A stretch of DNA of 64,000 nt from Methylomonas sp. (GTDB lineage: Bacteria; Pseudomonadota; Gammaproteobacteria; Methylococcales; Methylomonadaceae). The stretch covers positions 1 through 64,000 of the forward strand of contig NZ_JALOBS010000022.1 of the NCBI RefSeq assembly GCF_023228165.1, written 5' to 3'. Within the stretch, counting starts at the first letter, position 1, and every line of letters starts with the position of its first letter. Shown in pieces: positions 43,053 to 51,138 of the stretch. Under the pieces are notes generated by a model. That model worked only from the letters and a program-made list of their open reading frames with translations. It made no database searches and was not told the DNA's origin. Made by a program: the position numbers and the translations under genes.

Positions 43053-45526
43053 TGAGTGATCTGCCATTCCAGAAACAAGCTGAGCTCTGGGGCAAAACCT
43101 ACGAGATTCTTGTCAAGCGGGGAGTACTTGCAAGCTTGGTTGAGTGTGAAGTACTTCCAAGAGATCATGAATCGACCAAAGTTTGGCGTGAAACTAAGTT
43201 ACTTAAAATATCTAGCGCACTGATTCGAGAACTGGATATTCTGGACGAACGAGAACGTGAGATTGCCAAAGCAGGAATCGACCACATGGCGCTCGGCGCA
43301 TTCGGTCTTGGATACACCACGACACGGCAATACCTCCTGTCCCATGAGAAGGCACTTAAGCGCAAGAAGCTCATGTTACGTGGGATTTGGTGCCCCTTGA
43401 CACTGCCTGGTGACGACACTTCAACTGCTGAAGCTAGGCTAGCGAACGCAACCGCGTTCCGACATGCCTTTCGGTTACCTGAAAATGTGGTATCGGGCCT
43501 ATCTGGAAAAGGAGAGCCAAGTAATGCCGACTTTTTGCTCTGGCTATCTGGTAGTGCTAATGAAGACCATATTCTTGTTCAGGAATACTCCTACGACATG
43601 CCCGGTGAACTGGGCGACTTCAGGATGCAGGAAGCGCATCTGGACGAGCTTCTTCGACATCGCAGGATTGTTAATTCACGAAGCGTGTTTGCCAACGTAG
43701 CTGCCGAGGTTGCTGGAGAAGACTTCAATTTGTCAAGTGACATTCGGCATCACCTCACTGCCTTGTCTGGCGACAACAAACCTCTATTCAAGTTATGCCA
43801 GGCGTGTTCATATGCAGAGACTTTTGCCCAGATAGTATTGGGCACCAGTGAAAACAAGAAACCAATCGTAGCACGCGCTTTAGCGATTACACCGAATGGA
43901 CTCGAAAGCCTTGCCGCACAATTTGGTCATTCTGAAAGATGTGATCCACGAGTGCCACTTATGCAACAACTTGGCGCCGCCTATCGAGGAACACAAAAAC
44001 TTGCAGATGGCGACGAAGAGGGTCTCACTAAGCAAGTTGAAGCTGTTTTTAATAGTATTCGTCGTAAGCTGCCCATCGCACTTCAACAGGGCATGAGGCA
44101 ACTGACACACCAGCCAGAGCCAGGCAACGATTACGTTTTTGAGTTTGAGGAGTCCATCCCGAACTTCGCCAACCCAATGATGCGGCTCAAATTGGACGAG
44201 GCCGCTAGTCTTGTAGAAGACACAAAGCCAGTCATCGACTATTTCGACGCGTCTGGCAGAGGGGCCGTTATGTCGGCAGTGAAGGACCTGATCGGCGATG
44301 CGACGAATATTTCACTTCGAGACCTCCATGCCGCGGCAACAGTAGCCGGCATTCGGCGGTCGACCAAGGGCATGATGAATGTCATAGCACTTGAAGGTAA
44401 TCCAGGGATCGGAAAAACAACCGCTGTTCGCCGATACCTTAGCGAGACCGATAACGGTTACCTATTTATCTATGTTAGCCCGCGTGTCATTCTCAATCGT
44501 GATGTCACAGAAAGTTTGGCAAGGAACAATGGGCGTCCAACTGGCATCTTGGCGCTCACCTCGAACGCTCAGTTGAATGCAGCCGCAAAACGTTATCACG
44601 AATCGTTGGTCGAAAAGGGATTAGCTAAACCTCGGCATATCGACGGCGGAGTGATAGCGGATGGGGTGGGTGACCTCAATGTACCTTCGTCCGGCAGCAT
44701 TCTCATCATAACACCCGAGCAGGAGACTGAAATTGACTCTGATCATGCCGGATCAACGGTGGCTAAAACTACGCTATCCGAGTTGGAGGACCGCGTTAAG
44801 GATGCGCACAGGATTGGCGTGCTTCAAGGTCTAGCCAAGACTACTCGTGAGTTGATGCAAATTAACCCATCGCTCAACCGAATTGTGTTGACCGCCGCGT
44901 TACAGGGATTTCGAGAGAGAGGGGCCGGGCAATCAACCATCAGTGCCTTGTCGAATCTGTTTGAGAACAAGGCCGAGTCAAATGCAGGCCGACGAGAGAG
45001 GCAGCGTCTTGCCGAACGTACTCCGAACATCATCGTCATGATCGACGAGTTGGCAGGCGATGGCGCCGGATCACCGTTTGTGCATGCAGTAGCGCGATGG
45101 CTTGAAAGCGAGTTCCTTGAGTGTTTTGAGGACGAACCGAGTCCGTTTGCCATTACATTGATTGCCTCAGACGCATCTTTAGGTAACGAGATTGTATTGT
45201 CACGATACCTTGATGCCGGCGAGCGAACGCCCGACAAGATCCTCGTATCTAGGTCATCTGGCGAGAGCTGCTTTCGCATCGCAGTAACCGATGTCCGGAT
45301 CGGCGGCGTCAACCGGCCAACATTACACGTGATGGCCAACAGCTTCCCTGCAAGCTCATTGCATATTCGATACCAGACAAAGCTCACTGCCGTTCGCATT
45401 CAAGAACTAGACAACGGAATGCAGGAAACACCACGGCAAGCAATCAGAAGAGTGGCTGAAGACTCAACGTTGGACTTGGCCGTAGTAGGCTATTTTTGCC
45501 CATCCCCTCGAAAAGGTAAAAATTAG
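43052..45526 (+). CDS. P-loop ATPase/helicase-like protein, apparently cut short
   Basis: The 824-residue product starts with GTG overlapping the previous stop. The first 400 residues match no family I know; NADFLLWLSGSANEDHILVQEY near residues 157-180 could be a nuclease-like strand pair. From about 440 there is an SF1/SF2-like motor domain: ALEGNPGIGKTTAVRRYL (Walker A), LFIYVSPRVILNRDVTESL, NIIVMIDELAGDG (motif II) and FAITLIASDASLGNE. The expected second RecA-like domain is missing: the frame ends at GYFCPSPRKGKN and is followed by gene-free sequence. So the gene seems 3'-truncated. Confidence 0.75.
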   Translation: MSDLPFQKQAELWGKTYEILVKRGVLASLVECEVLPRDHESTKVWRETKLLKISSALIRELDILDEREREIAKAGIDHMALGAFGLGYTTTRQYLLSHEKALKRKKLMLRGIWCPLTLPGDDTSTAEARLANATAFRHAFRLPENVVSGLSGKGEPSNADFLLWLSGSANEDHILVQEYSYDMPGELGDFRMQEAHLDELLRHRRIVNSRSVFANVAAEVAGEDFNLSSDIRHHLTALSGDNKPLFKLCQACSYAETFAQIVLGTSENKKPIVARALAITPNGLESLAAQFGHSERCDPRVPLMQQLGAAYRGTQKLADGDEEGLTKQVEAVFNSIRRKLPIALQQGMRQLTHQPEPGNDYVFEFEESIPNFANPMMRLKLDEAASLVEDTKPVIDYFDASGRGAVMSAVKDLIGDATNISLRDLHAAATVAGIRRSTKGMMNVIALEGNPGIGKTTAVRRYLSETDNGYLFIYVSPRVILNRDVTESLARNNGRPTGILALTSNAQLNAAAKRYHESLVEKGLAKPRHIDGGVIADGVGDLNVPSSGSILIITPEQETEIDSDHAGSTVAKTTLSELEDRVKDAHRIGVLQGLAKTTRELMQINPSLNRIVLTAALQGFRERGAGQSTISALSNLFENKAESNAGRRERQRLAERTPNIIVMIDELAGDGAGSPFVHAVARWLESEFLECFEDEPSPFAITLIASDASLGNEIVLSRYLDAGERTPDKILVSRSSGESCFRIAVTDVRIGGVNRPTLHVMANSFPASSLHIRYQTKLTAVRIQELDNGMQETPRQAIRRVAEDSTLDLAVVGYFCPSPRKGKN

Positions 45527-45636
45527 CAATATCTAATAGGCTAGCATGCAATTTCCACCATATTATCTGGCACATAATCCACCCCGCTATTATCCATTTC
45601 AACACGAGCCCTTACGTTTGGCCCGTAGTCAGTCTA

Positions 45637-45664
45637 TTGACAAACGTAGCCTATAGGCTACACT
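45637..45664 (+). promoter_or_regulatory. Promoter with embedded palindromic operator for the RelE/HigA-like pair
   Basis: TTGACA (45637-45642) and TACACT (45659-45664) are spaced by 16 bases. The perfect 16-base palindrome GTAGCCTATAGGCTAC (45646-45661) lies in the spacer and overlaps the -10 box. A repressor bound there would block the promoter, as in toxin-antitoxin autoregulation. Transcription would start about seven bases after -10, which is at the ATG at 45671, so the transcript could be leaderless. Confidence 0.65.
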
Positions 45665-45670
45665 TAAAGC

Positions 45671-45961
45671 ATGGTCGATATAAAGAAAACCGATGTTTAT
45701 GCCCGATGGCTGGACAATCTTCGTGACATTCGTGCTCGTGCACGAGTTTTGGCCAGGGTCGAACGTCTAGCTGCCGGCAATCCGGGTGACGTGAAGTCGG
45801 TAGGCGAAGGTGTATCAGAAATGCGCATCGACTATGGCCCCGGTTATCGGGTGTATTTCACTCGACGCGGCAACGAAATCGTCATTTTATTGGCCGGTGG
45901 CGATAAAAGCACACAGGATGCCGATATTAAAACCGCTCAAAGTCTTGCCCGTAACCTATAG
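45671..45961 (+). CDS. RelE/HigB-family toxin (putative addiction killer protein)
   Basis: The 96-residue product matches the compact RelE-superfamily killer proteins of phage-type addiction modules (ARWLDNLRDIRARARVLARV, MRIDYGPGYRVYFTRRGNEI, VILLAGGDKSTQDADIKTA). These usually cleave mRNA on the ribosome. The antidote gene follows after nine bases. No ribosome site precedes the ATG, which sits at the predicted transcription start. Confidence 0.88.
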   Translation: MVDIKKTDVYARWLDNLRDIRARARVLARVERLAAGNPGDVKSVGEGVSEMRIDYGPGYRVYFTRRGNEIVILLAGGDKSTQDADIKTAQSLARNL

Positions 45962-45970
45962 GATAACACA

Positions 45971-46264
45971 ATGACAAAAACTATCATCAGCCGCTACGAT
46001 GTAGCGGAGCACTTGAGAACCACCGAAGAAATGGCGGCCTATCTGGATGCCTGCATCGAGGAGGCCGACGGCGATGCGGCCTTCATAGCCAAAGCGCTTG
46101 GCGATATTGCCCGTGCTCGCGGCATGTCACAGATTGCCCGAGACACAGGGCTTTCTCGCGAAAGCCTGTATCGATCCCTGGACGGCGAGCATATCCCTAG
46201 TTTCGATACGATTCTCAAGGTAACAAAGGCGCTAGGCATTCATCTGCATGCCGACCCGGCCTGA
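45971..46264 (+). CDS. HigA-like antidote with XRE-type helix-turn-helix
   Basis: The 97-residue product is a putative addiction-module antidote. An N-terminal region (YDVAEHLRTTEEMAAYLDAC) is followed by a helix-turn-helix (GMSQIARDTGLSRESLYRSL, then DGEHIPSFDTILKVTKALG). It neutralises the toxin encoded upstream and probably binds the palindrome at 45646-45661. Confidence 0.88.
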   Translation: MTKTIISRYDVAEHLRTTEEMAAYLDACIEEADGDAAFIAKALGDIARARGMSQIARDTGLSRESLYRSLDGEHIPSFDTILKVTKALGIHLHADPA

Positions 46265-46612
46265 TAAATTCAGCGGTACGAAAACGTACGTTAGCGGCTA
46301 ATCTAATTCGCTTGCATGCTTTCTTAAGCAAACTGACGGACAACACCCGGCCAAAACCAGTCGCTCGTCGTTTCCGTAGTTAGATCGTTGAGAGGCTGCT
46401 TCACCTTTGATACCGGACCGGACTCGTATCGTTAAGTGAACTCCAAGTTGGCATACTCAGACATTTAAAATTTAAGATCATAAATACTTAGATCATTTTA
46501 TGGATAGGTTGTTGGAAAACTGGTTGTAGAATGTGATTTTTTTCGACAGATCGTCTAGCGATCTCATGCCTAAGCAACTGCAAGGGACATACGGCCCAAG
46601 GAAAAACAACGA
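46265..46612. other. Gene-free upstream region of the SEFIR-NACHT gene
   Basis: No coding sequence is visible. The AT-rich part at about 46465-46500 contains the near-repeat TTAAGATCAT / TTAGATCAT and flanking TAAAAT / ATTTTA arms that could form a regulatory dyad for the next gene. The rest shows nothing I can support. Confidence 0.3.
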
Positions 46613-49510
46613 ATGGAACCAATCAAAGTTTTCATTTCATACAGCTGGGACTCCGACGAGCACAAGGAGTGGGTAAAGAAACTTGCTGATACGCTAGAAG
46701 AGATTAAAGAGGTTCACGTCACATGGGACGGGTATGACTTAGACTCCCTCGTTGATAAAAATTACTTCATGGAAAAGGGAATCCATGATGCAGACCTTGT
46801 ATTGGTCGTCACAACGAATAAATACAAAACCAAGGCGGATGATCGGCTAGGAGGAGTTGGACTCGAGACGTTTATGGCGACTGCTCTTCATTGGGATGGG
46901 ATGCTTCGCGACAAGAAAAGCAAGTTGGTCATGATAGAGCGAGAGGCAGACTCAACGCCCCGATACCTGCAAGGACATTTTCACCTTGACTTTAAGGATG
47001 ATAAAGAATTCACGAAACACATAGAAGAATTGCTCCGTCTTCTGCAGGGGAAGGCTAAATCTGATCGTCCGAATAAGCGCAGAAGTCTAAACTCCCCGGT
47101 TAATCATGTATATGAATTCACGCGCGTTGAGGAACTGATTCGCGTAAACCACCCAAATCGATGCGCCATCGTAAATGCAGAAGAGGGAACGGACTTTTCT
47201 GGCGCAAACAGAATTAAATATGAACTTTGGGAGACCAGATCCCCGGCAAAAAGCTACTTCTTGGCCCTTCATGCTAACGCAAACATTCAGCAAACTGCAC
47301 ACCACGCAGCAAACCGTCTTGTGGCCTCAGGAATCAAACCGTCAGATATTACAGTACTTCGCCATAGAGCAAGCCGCCCGGAGCAAGATCTCATTGCAAA
47401 TGTATTTTCAGAAAAGCGACTTCCAACAAAGATACATGAATGTACGTACAAAGAGTATATCTGGGAGTACTGCATAGACGAAAGTCTTAAGGCGATTGAT
47501 CCACCGAGTCCGATAGAGAATTACACCAATCAGGGCTTAACTTACACAAGCAACGAGACTGGGGAGCTTACACGTGTGGAATCCGCGCTGGATCACATCG
47601 TGGGAGTGTTACAGAAGCCCTCCAACGTCTCAGCGCATCTCGTCGTCGCACCAGGCGGCATGGGGAAGACGTCACTATGTCTTTCTGTCGCTAAGCATTT
47701 GCACTTTAGAAATGATCTTCGATCATCCGTCATACTGATCCAAGCCGAATCGATCAAAAAATACGTAACTAAACGAGGCCTGGTCCAGTCGAGGATAGAC
47801 ACGATTTACGACATCTACGAGCTATACGCGAAGTATCAGGAATACGGAAAACTCTTTGATCGGTCAACCTTCGATCTGGCGGTTGTCTGTGGCAATTTGA
47901 CAGTGATCATCGATGGCTTGGATGAACTAAGTTCGCTCTTTCAGGAGCGGTTCGATGTAGCGGCTTTTCTTGAATCGTTAAAGCAACTTCATGATCAGCT
48001 TGGCAGCAGCAATATCCTTTTGACTAGTCGAAATAGTCTTGTGGATTATGGCTCCGCACTGGAGGCCCTAGCGATTGAGCGTTACGAACTATTGGGTTTC
48101 GACTCAGAGAGTTGCAAACGCTATGTAACACGACGCCTTCAGGGATATGAAGCGAGCCCGACTCTCATTCAAAAAGCAATGAATCAAATTGCGAAAGTTC
48201 GAATCCGCGACGATGAAGATCGGATCATTCCTTTCTTAGCTGACATTTCAACCACGGTAATAGAGGACGAACTCAGACAGGGCACAGATCAAGGTTTCGA
48301 TGTGTTTGATGATTTGACCCCATATCCTTCAAACAACGATGTCACCGATCACATCGTCTTCTCCATCCTACGTCGCGAACAGACTCGGCATGATCTAGAG
48401 ATACCGATCTGTGAAGTTGTTGAATTGATTTCAGATCTAGTTGTTGACTACGGTAAGCGTTGGCAGCTAGAAGAAATGCAGGATCGGTTAAAAATCTATT
48501 ATGAGACCCGCGCCCAGTCGATTCTGACGAAGTTGCTACTAAACCCGCTCCTTGTCATTCAGAATGGGGAGATCGAATTACGATATTCATTCCTTGGTTC
48601 GTATTTTGAAGTACTGTTAATGCTTCGTGGACTGCTAAAAAGCAGCGTAGAGCGTGGTTTCATACGCGCACTCTCCCGTTTGAATAGAGAGAGCGAAGAA
48701 GCGCGAGACCTAAAACGCTACTTCCAGGCTCATCTTCCAGAGGTCGAGGATGCTATTCGGTCAATTATCCCTAAGCTCCGATCTATAGCTGTTAGCTGTG
48801 AGACAACAACGAATACACTGGGTGATCGCGAGAATGCTAAAGGGGCAATTTCGGGACTGCTAGCACTGTTTTTTGGGATGCAAAAATTGGCGATCGATAC
48901 TACGTCATCCAAGCTTCTCTCATTTTACGGTATTCCAGAATACACCAGTTCAAGCCGTACTATAGACGGCTTGTTTATAAGGGGCTCATTTCCTCCTATT
49001 GACTTCTCGAATTTGATAATTATTAATTCTAAATTTCAGGACTACAAAAGTCTGTGGGCATGTCGATTTAAGGATACCAAGTTCATGTACTCCGTATTTG
49101 AGGATTGCTTCGATGTTTCTTGCGCGAATTCTCAGCTTGATTCTTCAATGATTGATGGGACATGTGATATTGGTGACCTTCGAGAAGCATTTGCAGCGGC
49201 CAAAACCACCAAGGCTGATGAGCAAGCTATGATTTACTATGAAGTGAATCGTTTCCTTAATTCATTTTTCAAAGGCGACCGATTCGTTGACAACAAGATG
49301 GATTATATTAAATTCTCTAACAAGGTCCCTGGTCTTGCCCGTCAGAGTTTCGATCGTCTGGTAGTAAATGGATATTTCAAACTCACCAAAGAAAAGACCG
49401 TGGCCAATTTTTACGAGGTAGCTCCTGATTTCAAAGCTAGTGTGCGCAAATTTCTAACTGATGGATATCCAGATGGCAAGATGAAGAAGTTCATAACCAT
49501 AGTGCGTTGA
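46613..49510 (+). CDS. SEFIR/TIR-like NACHT-ATPase (NLR-like) immune protein
   Basis: The 965-residue product begins with a SEFIR domain of the TIR-like superfamily (KVFISYSWDSDEHKEWVKKL, IHDADLVLVVTTNKYKTKAD, residues 3-150). A linker domain is followed by a NACHT/STAND ATPase (HLVVAPGGMGKTSLCLSV, about 345; LTVIIDGLDELSS, about 430; NILLTSRNSL). The C-terminal part contains a pentapeptide-like stretch (FSNLIIINSKFQDYKSLWAC, RFKDTKF) and helical segments, probably the sensor. Such proteins act in bacterial anti-phage immunity, with an effector triggered by oligomerisation. It is a single-gene unit. Confidence 0.82.
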   Translation: MEPIKVFISYSWDSDEHKEWVKKLADTLEEIKEVHVTWDGYDLDSLVDKNYFMEKGIHDADLVLVVTTNKYKTKADDRLGGVGLETFMATALHWDGMLRDKKSKLVMIEREADSTPRYLQGHFHLDFKDDKEFTKHIEELLRLLQGKAKSDRPNKRRSLNSPVNHVYEFTRVEELIRVNHPNRCAIVNAEEGTDFSGANRIKYELWETRSPAKSYFLALHANANIQQTAHHAANRLVASGIKPSDITVLRHRASRPEQDLIANVFSEKRLPTKIHECTYKEYIWEYCIDESLKAIDPPSPIENYTNQGLTYTSNETGELTRVESALDHIVGVLQKPSNVSAHLVVAPGGMGKTSLCLSVAKHLHFRNDLRSSVILIQAESIKKYVTKRGLVQSRIDTIYDIYELYAKYQEYGKLFDRSTFDLAVVCGNLTVIIDGLDELSSLFQERFDVAAFLESLKQLHDQLGSSNILLTSRNSLVDYGSALEALAIERYELLGFDSESCKRYVTRRLQGYEASPTLIQKAMNQIAKVRIRDDEDRIIPFLADISTTVIEDELRQGTDQGFDVFDDLTPYPSNNDVTDHIVFSILRREQTRHDLEIPICEVVELISDLVVDYGKRWQLEEMQDRLKIYYETRAQSILTKLLLNPLLVIQNGEIELRYSFLGSYFEVLLMLRGLLKSSVERGFIRALSRLNRESEEARDLKRYFQAHLPEVEDAIRSIIPKLRSIAVSCETTTNTLGDRENAKGAISGLLALFFGMQKLAIDTTSSKLLSFYGIPEYTSSSRTIDGLFIRGSFPPIDFSNLIIINSKFQDYKSLWACRFKDTKFMYSVFEDCFDVSCANSQLDSSMIDGTCDIGDLREAFAAAKTTKADEQAMIYYEVNRFLNSFFKGDRFVDNKMDYIKFSNKVPGLARQSFDRLVVNGYFKLTKEKTVANFYEVAPDFKASVRKFLTDGYPDGKMKKFITIVR

Positions 49511-50025
49511 AACACCTGTGTACCTAGGCTATCAGGTTAAAATGGATACCGGTGGACTTATCGACTCAACCTCGTCAAGCTAGAGCGCTCATCGCAGGTA
49601 ACTAGAGGGTAACTTTTGTCGTGGATGACCGCTACATAACCAAGAGCAGACTTAACGCAGTAAGTTTGTCCGGTGACTGGTTTGGGTCGGTTGCAGCATG
49701 TCACGAGTGTCTGGTATCGGGAAGTATAAAATCATAGCCGACTGGCAGGTATAGATCGAAATTATCATTTCAATCATTGCCCCACACCATCTCAGTCAAT
49801 GCACCATCGGCTACACACGAATCAATGTCTTGACAGTAAAGCCCCAGGCCACGCTGGAGATAGAATAGATACCGTAGGTTCGGCAAGCTACTGAGTAGTG
49901 GGTATAGACCAAGCAGGCACTTTCTCGCACGGTCCCTCATCAGCCAGATGATGAGGTGTAAAGGTTCATCGGCTAGTGCGGCAATTCTCGTCCAATGTCA
50001 AAAAGTCGCTCCAGATGCAGCCCCG
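49511..50025. other. Gene-free stretch of about 500 bases
   Basis: I see no convincing reading frame, RNA gene or strong repeat here. It separates the defence island from the transfer region and may contain a terminator for the immune gene, but none is clear. Confidence 0.3.
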
Positions 50026-50346
50026 TCAGGCTTCGAATCCGACCTCGCGGGAGGAAAGACCCGATTCGTCACCATAGATTAACGATAAACCGATCGGGTT
50101 CGGCTTATCGATTCGACTCGCTGAATAGGCATCCAATAGTGGCGTGATATGGCGGACTGAGCTAGGCGTGGTATAAACAAAATAGCACGCGCCATCATCA
50201 GCCCAGCAGCCAAACATTGCCATGCCCACAGGTCCGTTTCGCCCTATATAGGCGGCCCGGAATGCGCCCAACAGCACGTTCATTTCGCCGGATTCGTATT
50301 CCTGGCGCGAGAGTCTAATGCGGTGCCAACCCATGGTTATTGCCAT
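50026..50346 (-). CDS. Hypothetical protein next to the transfer region
   Basis: I do not recognise the family. The reading starts plausibly at ATG 50346, behind AGCAGG. It gives about 106 residues (MAITMGWHRIRLSRQEYESG; PVGMAMFGCWADDGACYFVY; HITPLLDAYSASRIDKPNPI). Composition looks protein-like, with no signal peptide. A longer frame to 50481 exists but its added part looks non-coding. It is divergent from the transfer genes. Confidence 0.45.
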   Translation of the reverse strand: MAITMGWHRIRLSRQEYESGEMNVLLGAFRAAYIGRNGPVGMAMFGCWADDGACYFVYTTPSSVRHITPLLDAYSASRIDKPNPIGLSLIYGDESGLSSREVGFEA

Positions 50347-50646
50347 CGGATACCTGCTGTCACTAAAACCTCCTGAATTTATCGGCCTAACGCCGGATGC
50401 GCCAGTGCTCAGCGCGACAGTGGTCATGCTGCTACGGTGGATGAATCTTACCATCTGCATACTGTTCAAACCAAAAGCCATCTCGAGGCTTGCAGGTATT
50501 GTTCAAATACAACCCGCTGGTTCAATCCCACACAGCAACTACGCGGCCGCGAATAAAACCCTGAATCTTTGAAACAGGGTATTTGATTGGTTTTGAATCG
50601 CACCTGCTCAAGAATGCTACCGATTAAAAGCAAGGAGTCATCAGCC

Positions 50647-51138
50647 ATGCAGTATCGATCAGCAGTATTGAGTGCGCTTTTCGCCAGCTTGCCTTTGCTT
50701 ACTGTTGCCGAACCGGTGGTGATTTTTGACAGCGGTCGCACCATACGGTTACCAAATCAGCCGCACACGCAGCATATTCAAACACCGGTCACGACAAACT
50801 TTGACGTGCAGATAGATCCATTGCCGGTCAAGACCCCATCGTTGTCGCCGGGAAAAGTTATGTCGCGCACGATAGACCGACCTTACCTGGATCGTCCGCT
50901 GTTTATAGTGGGTGCCGATACCCTGTCCATGCGCTGGTTGCGATTACATCAAGCCCAGCTCAAGCAGCTCAAAGCGATGGGGCTGGCGGTCAACGTTGAA
51001 ACCCTGGCGCAATTACAACAATTACAAAACGCAGCCGGTGGGTTGGCGATCCATCCGCTGGCCGGCGACGCGATTGCCGCGCAATTAGCCTTGGCGCATT
51101 ACCCGGTATTGATCACGGCGTCGCGGATCGAACAATGA
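50647..51138 (+). CDS. Integrating conjugative element protein, PFL_4695 family (TIGR03765)
   Basis: The product has a signal peptide (SAVLSALFASLPLLTVAEP) and the conserved core of the family (VVIFDSGRTIRLP; RPLFIVGADTLSMRWLRLHQ; GLAIHPLAGDAIAAQLALAH, ending YPVLIT). It is periplasmic and of unknown biochemical role. I start at 50647 (MQYRSAVLSA), after AAGGAG. It overlaps traD by four bases, the usual order in GI-type conjugation modules. Confidence 0.85.
   Translation: MQYRSAVLSALFASLPLLTVAEPVVIFDSGRTIRLPNQPHTQHIQTPVTTNFDVQIDPLPVKTPSLSPGKVMSRTIDRPYLDRPLFIVGADTLSMRWLRLHQAQLKQLKAMGLAVNVETLAQLQQLQNAAGGLAIHPLAGDAIAAQLALAHYPVLITASRIEQ

Noticed and set aside
49511..50025. Possible tRNA or attachment site at the border of the transfer region
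   Set aside because: I could not fold a tRNA-like cloverleaf or find a matching direct repeat by eye.
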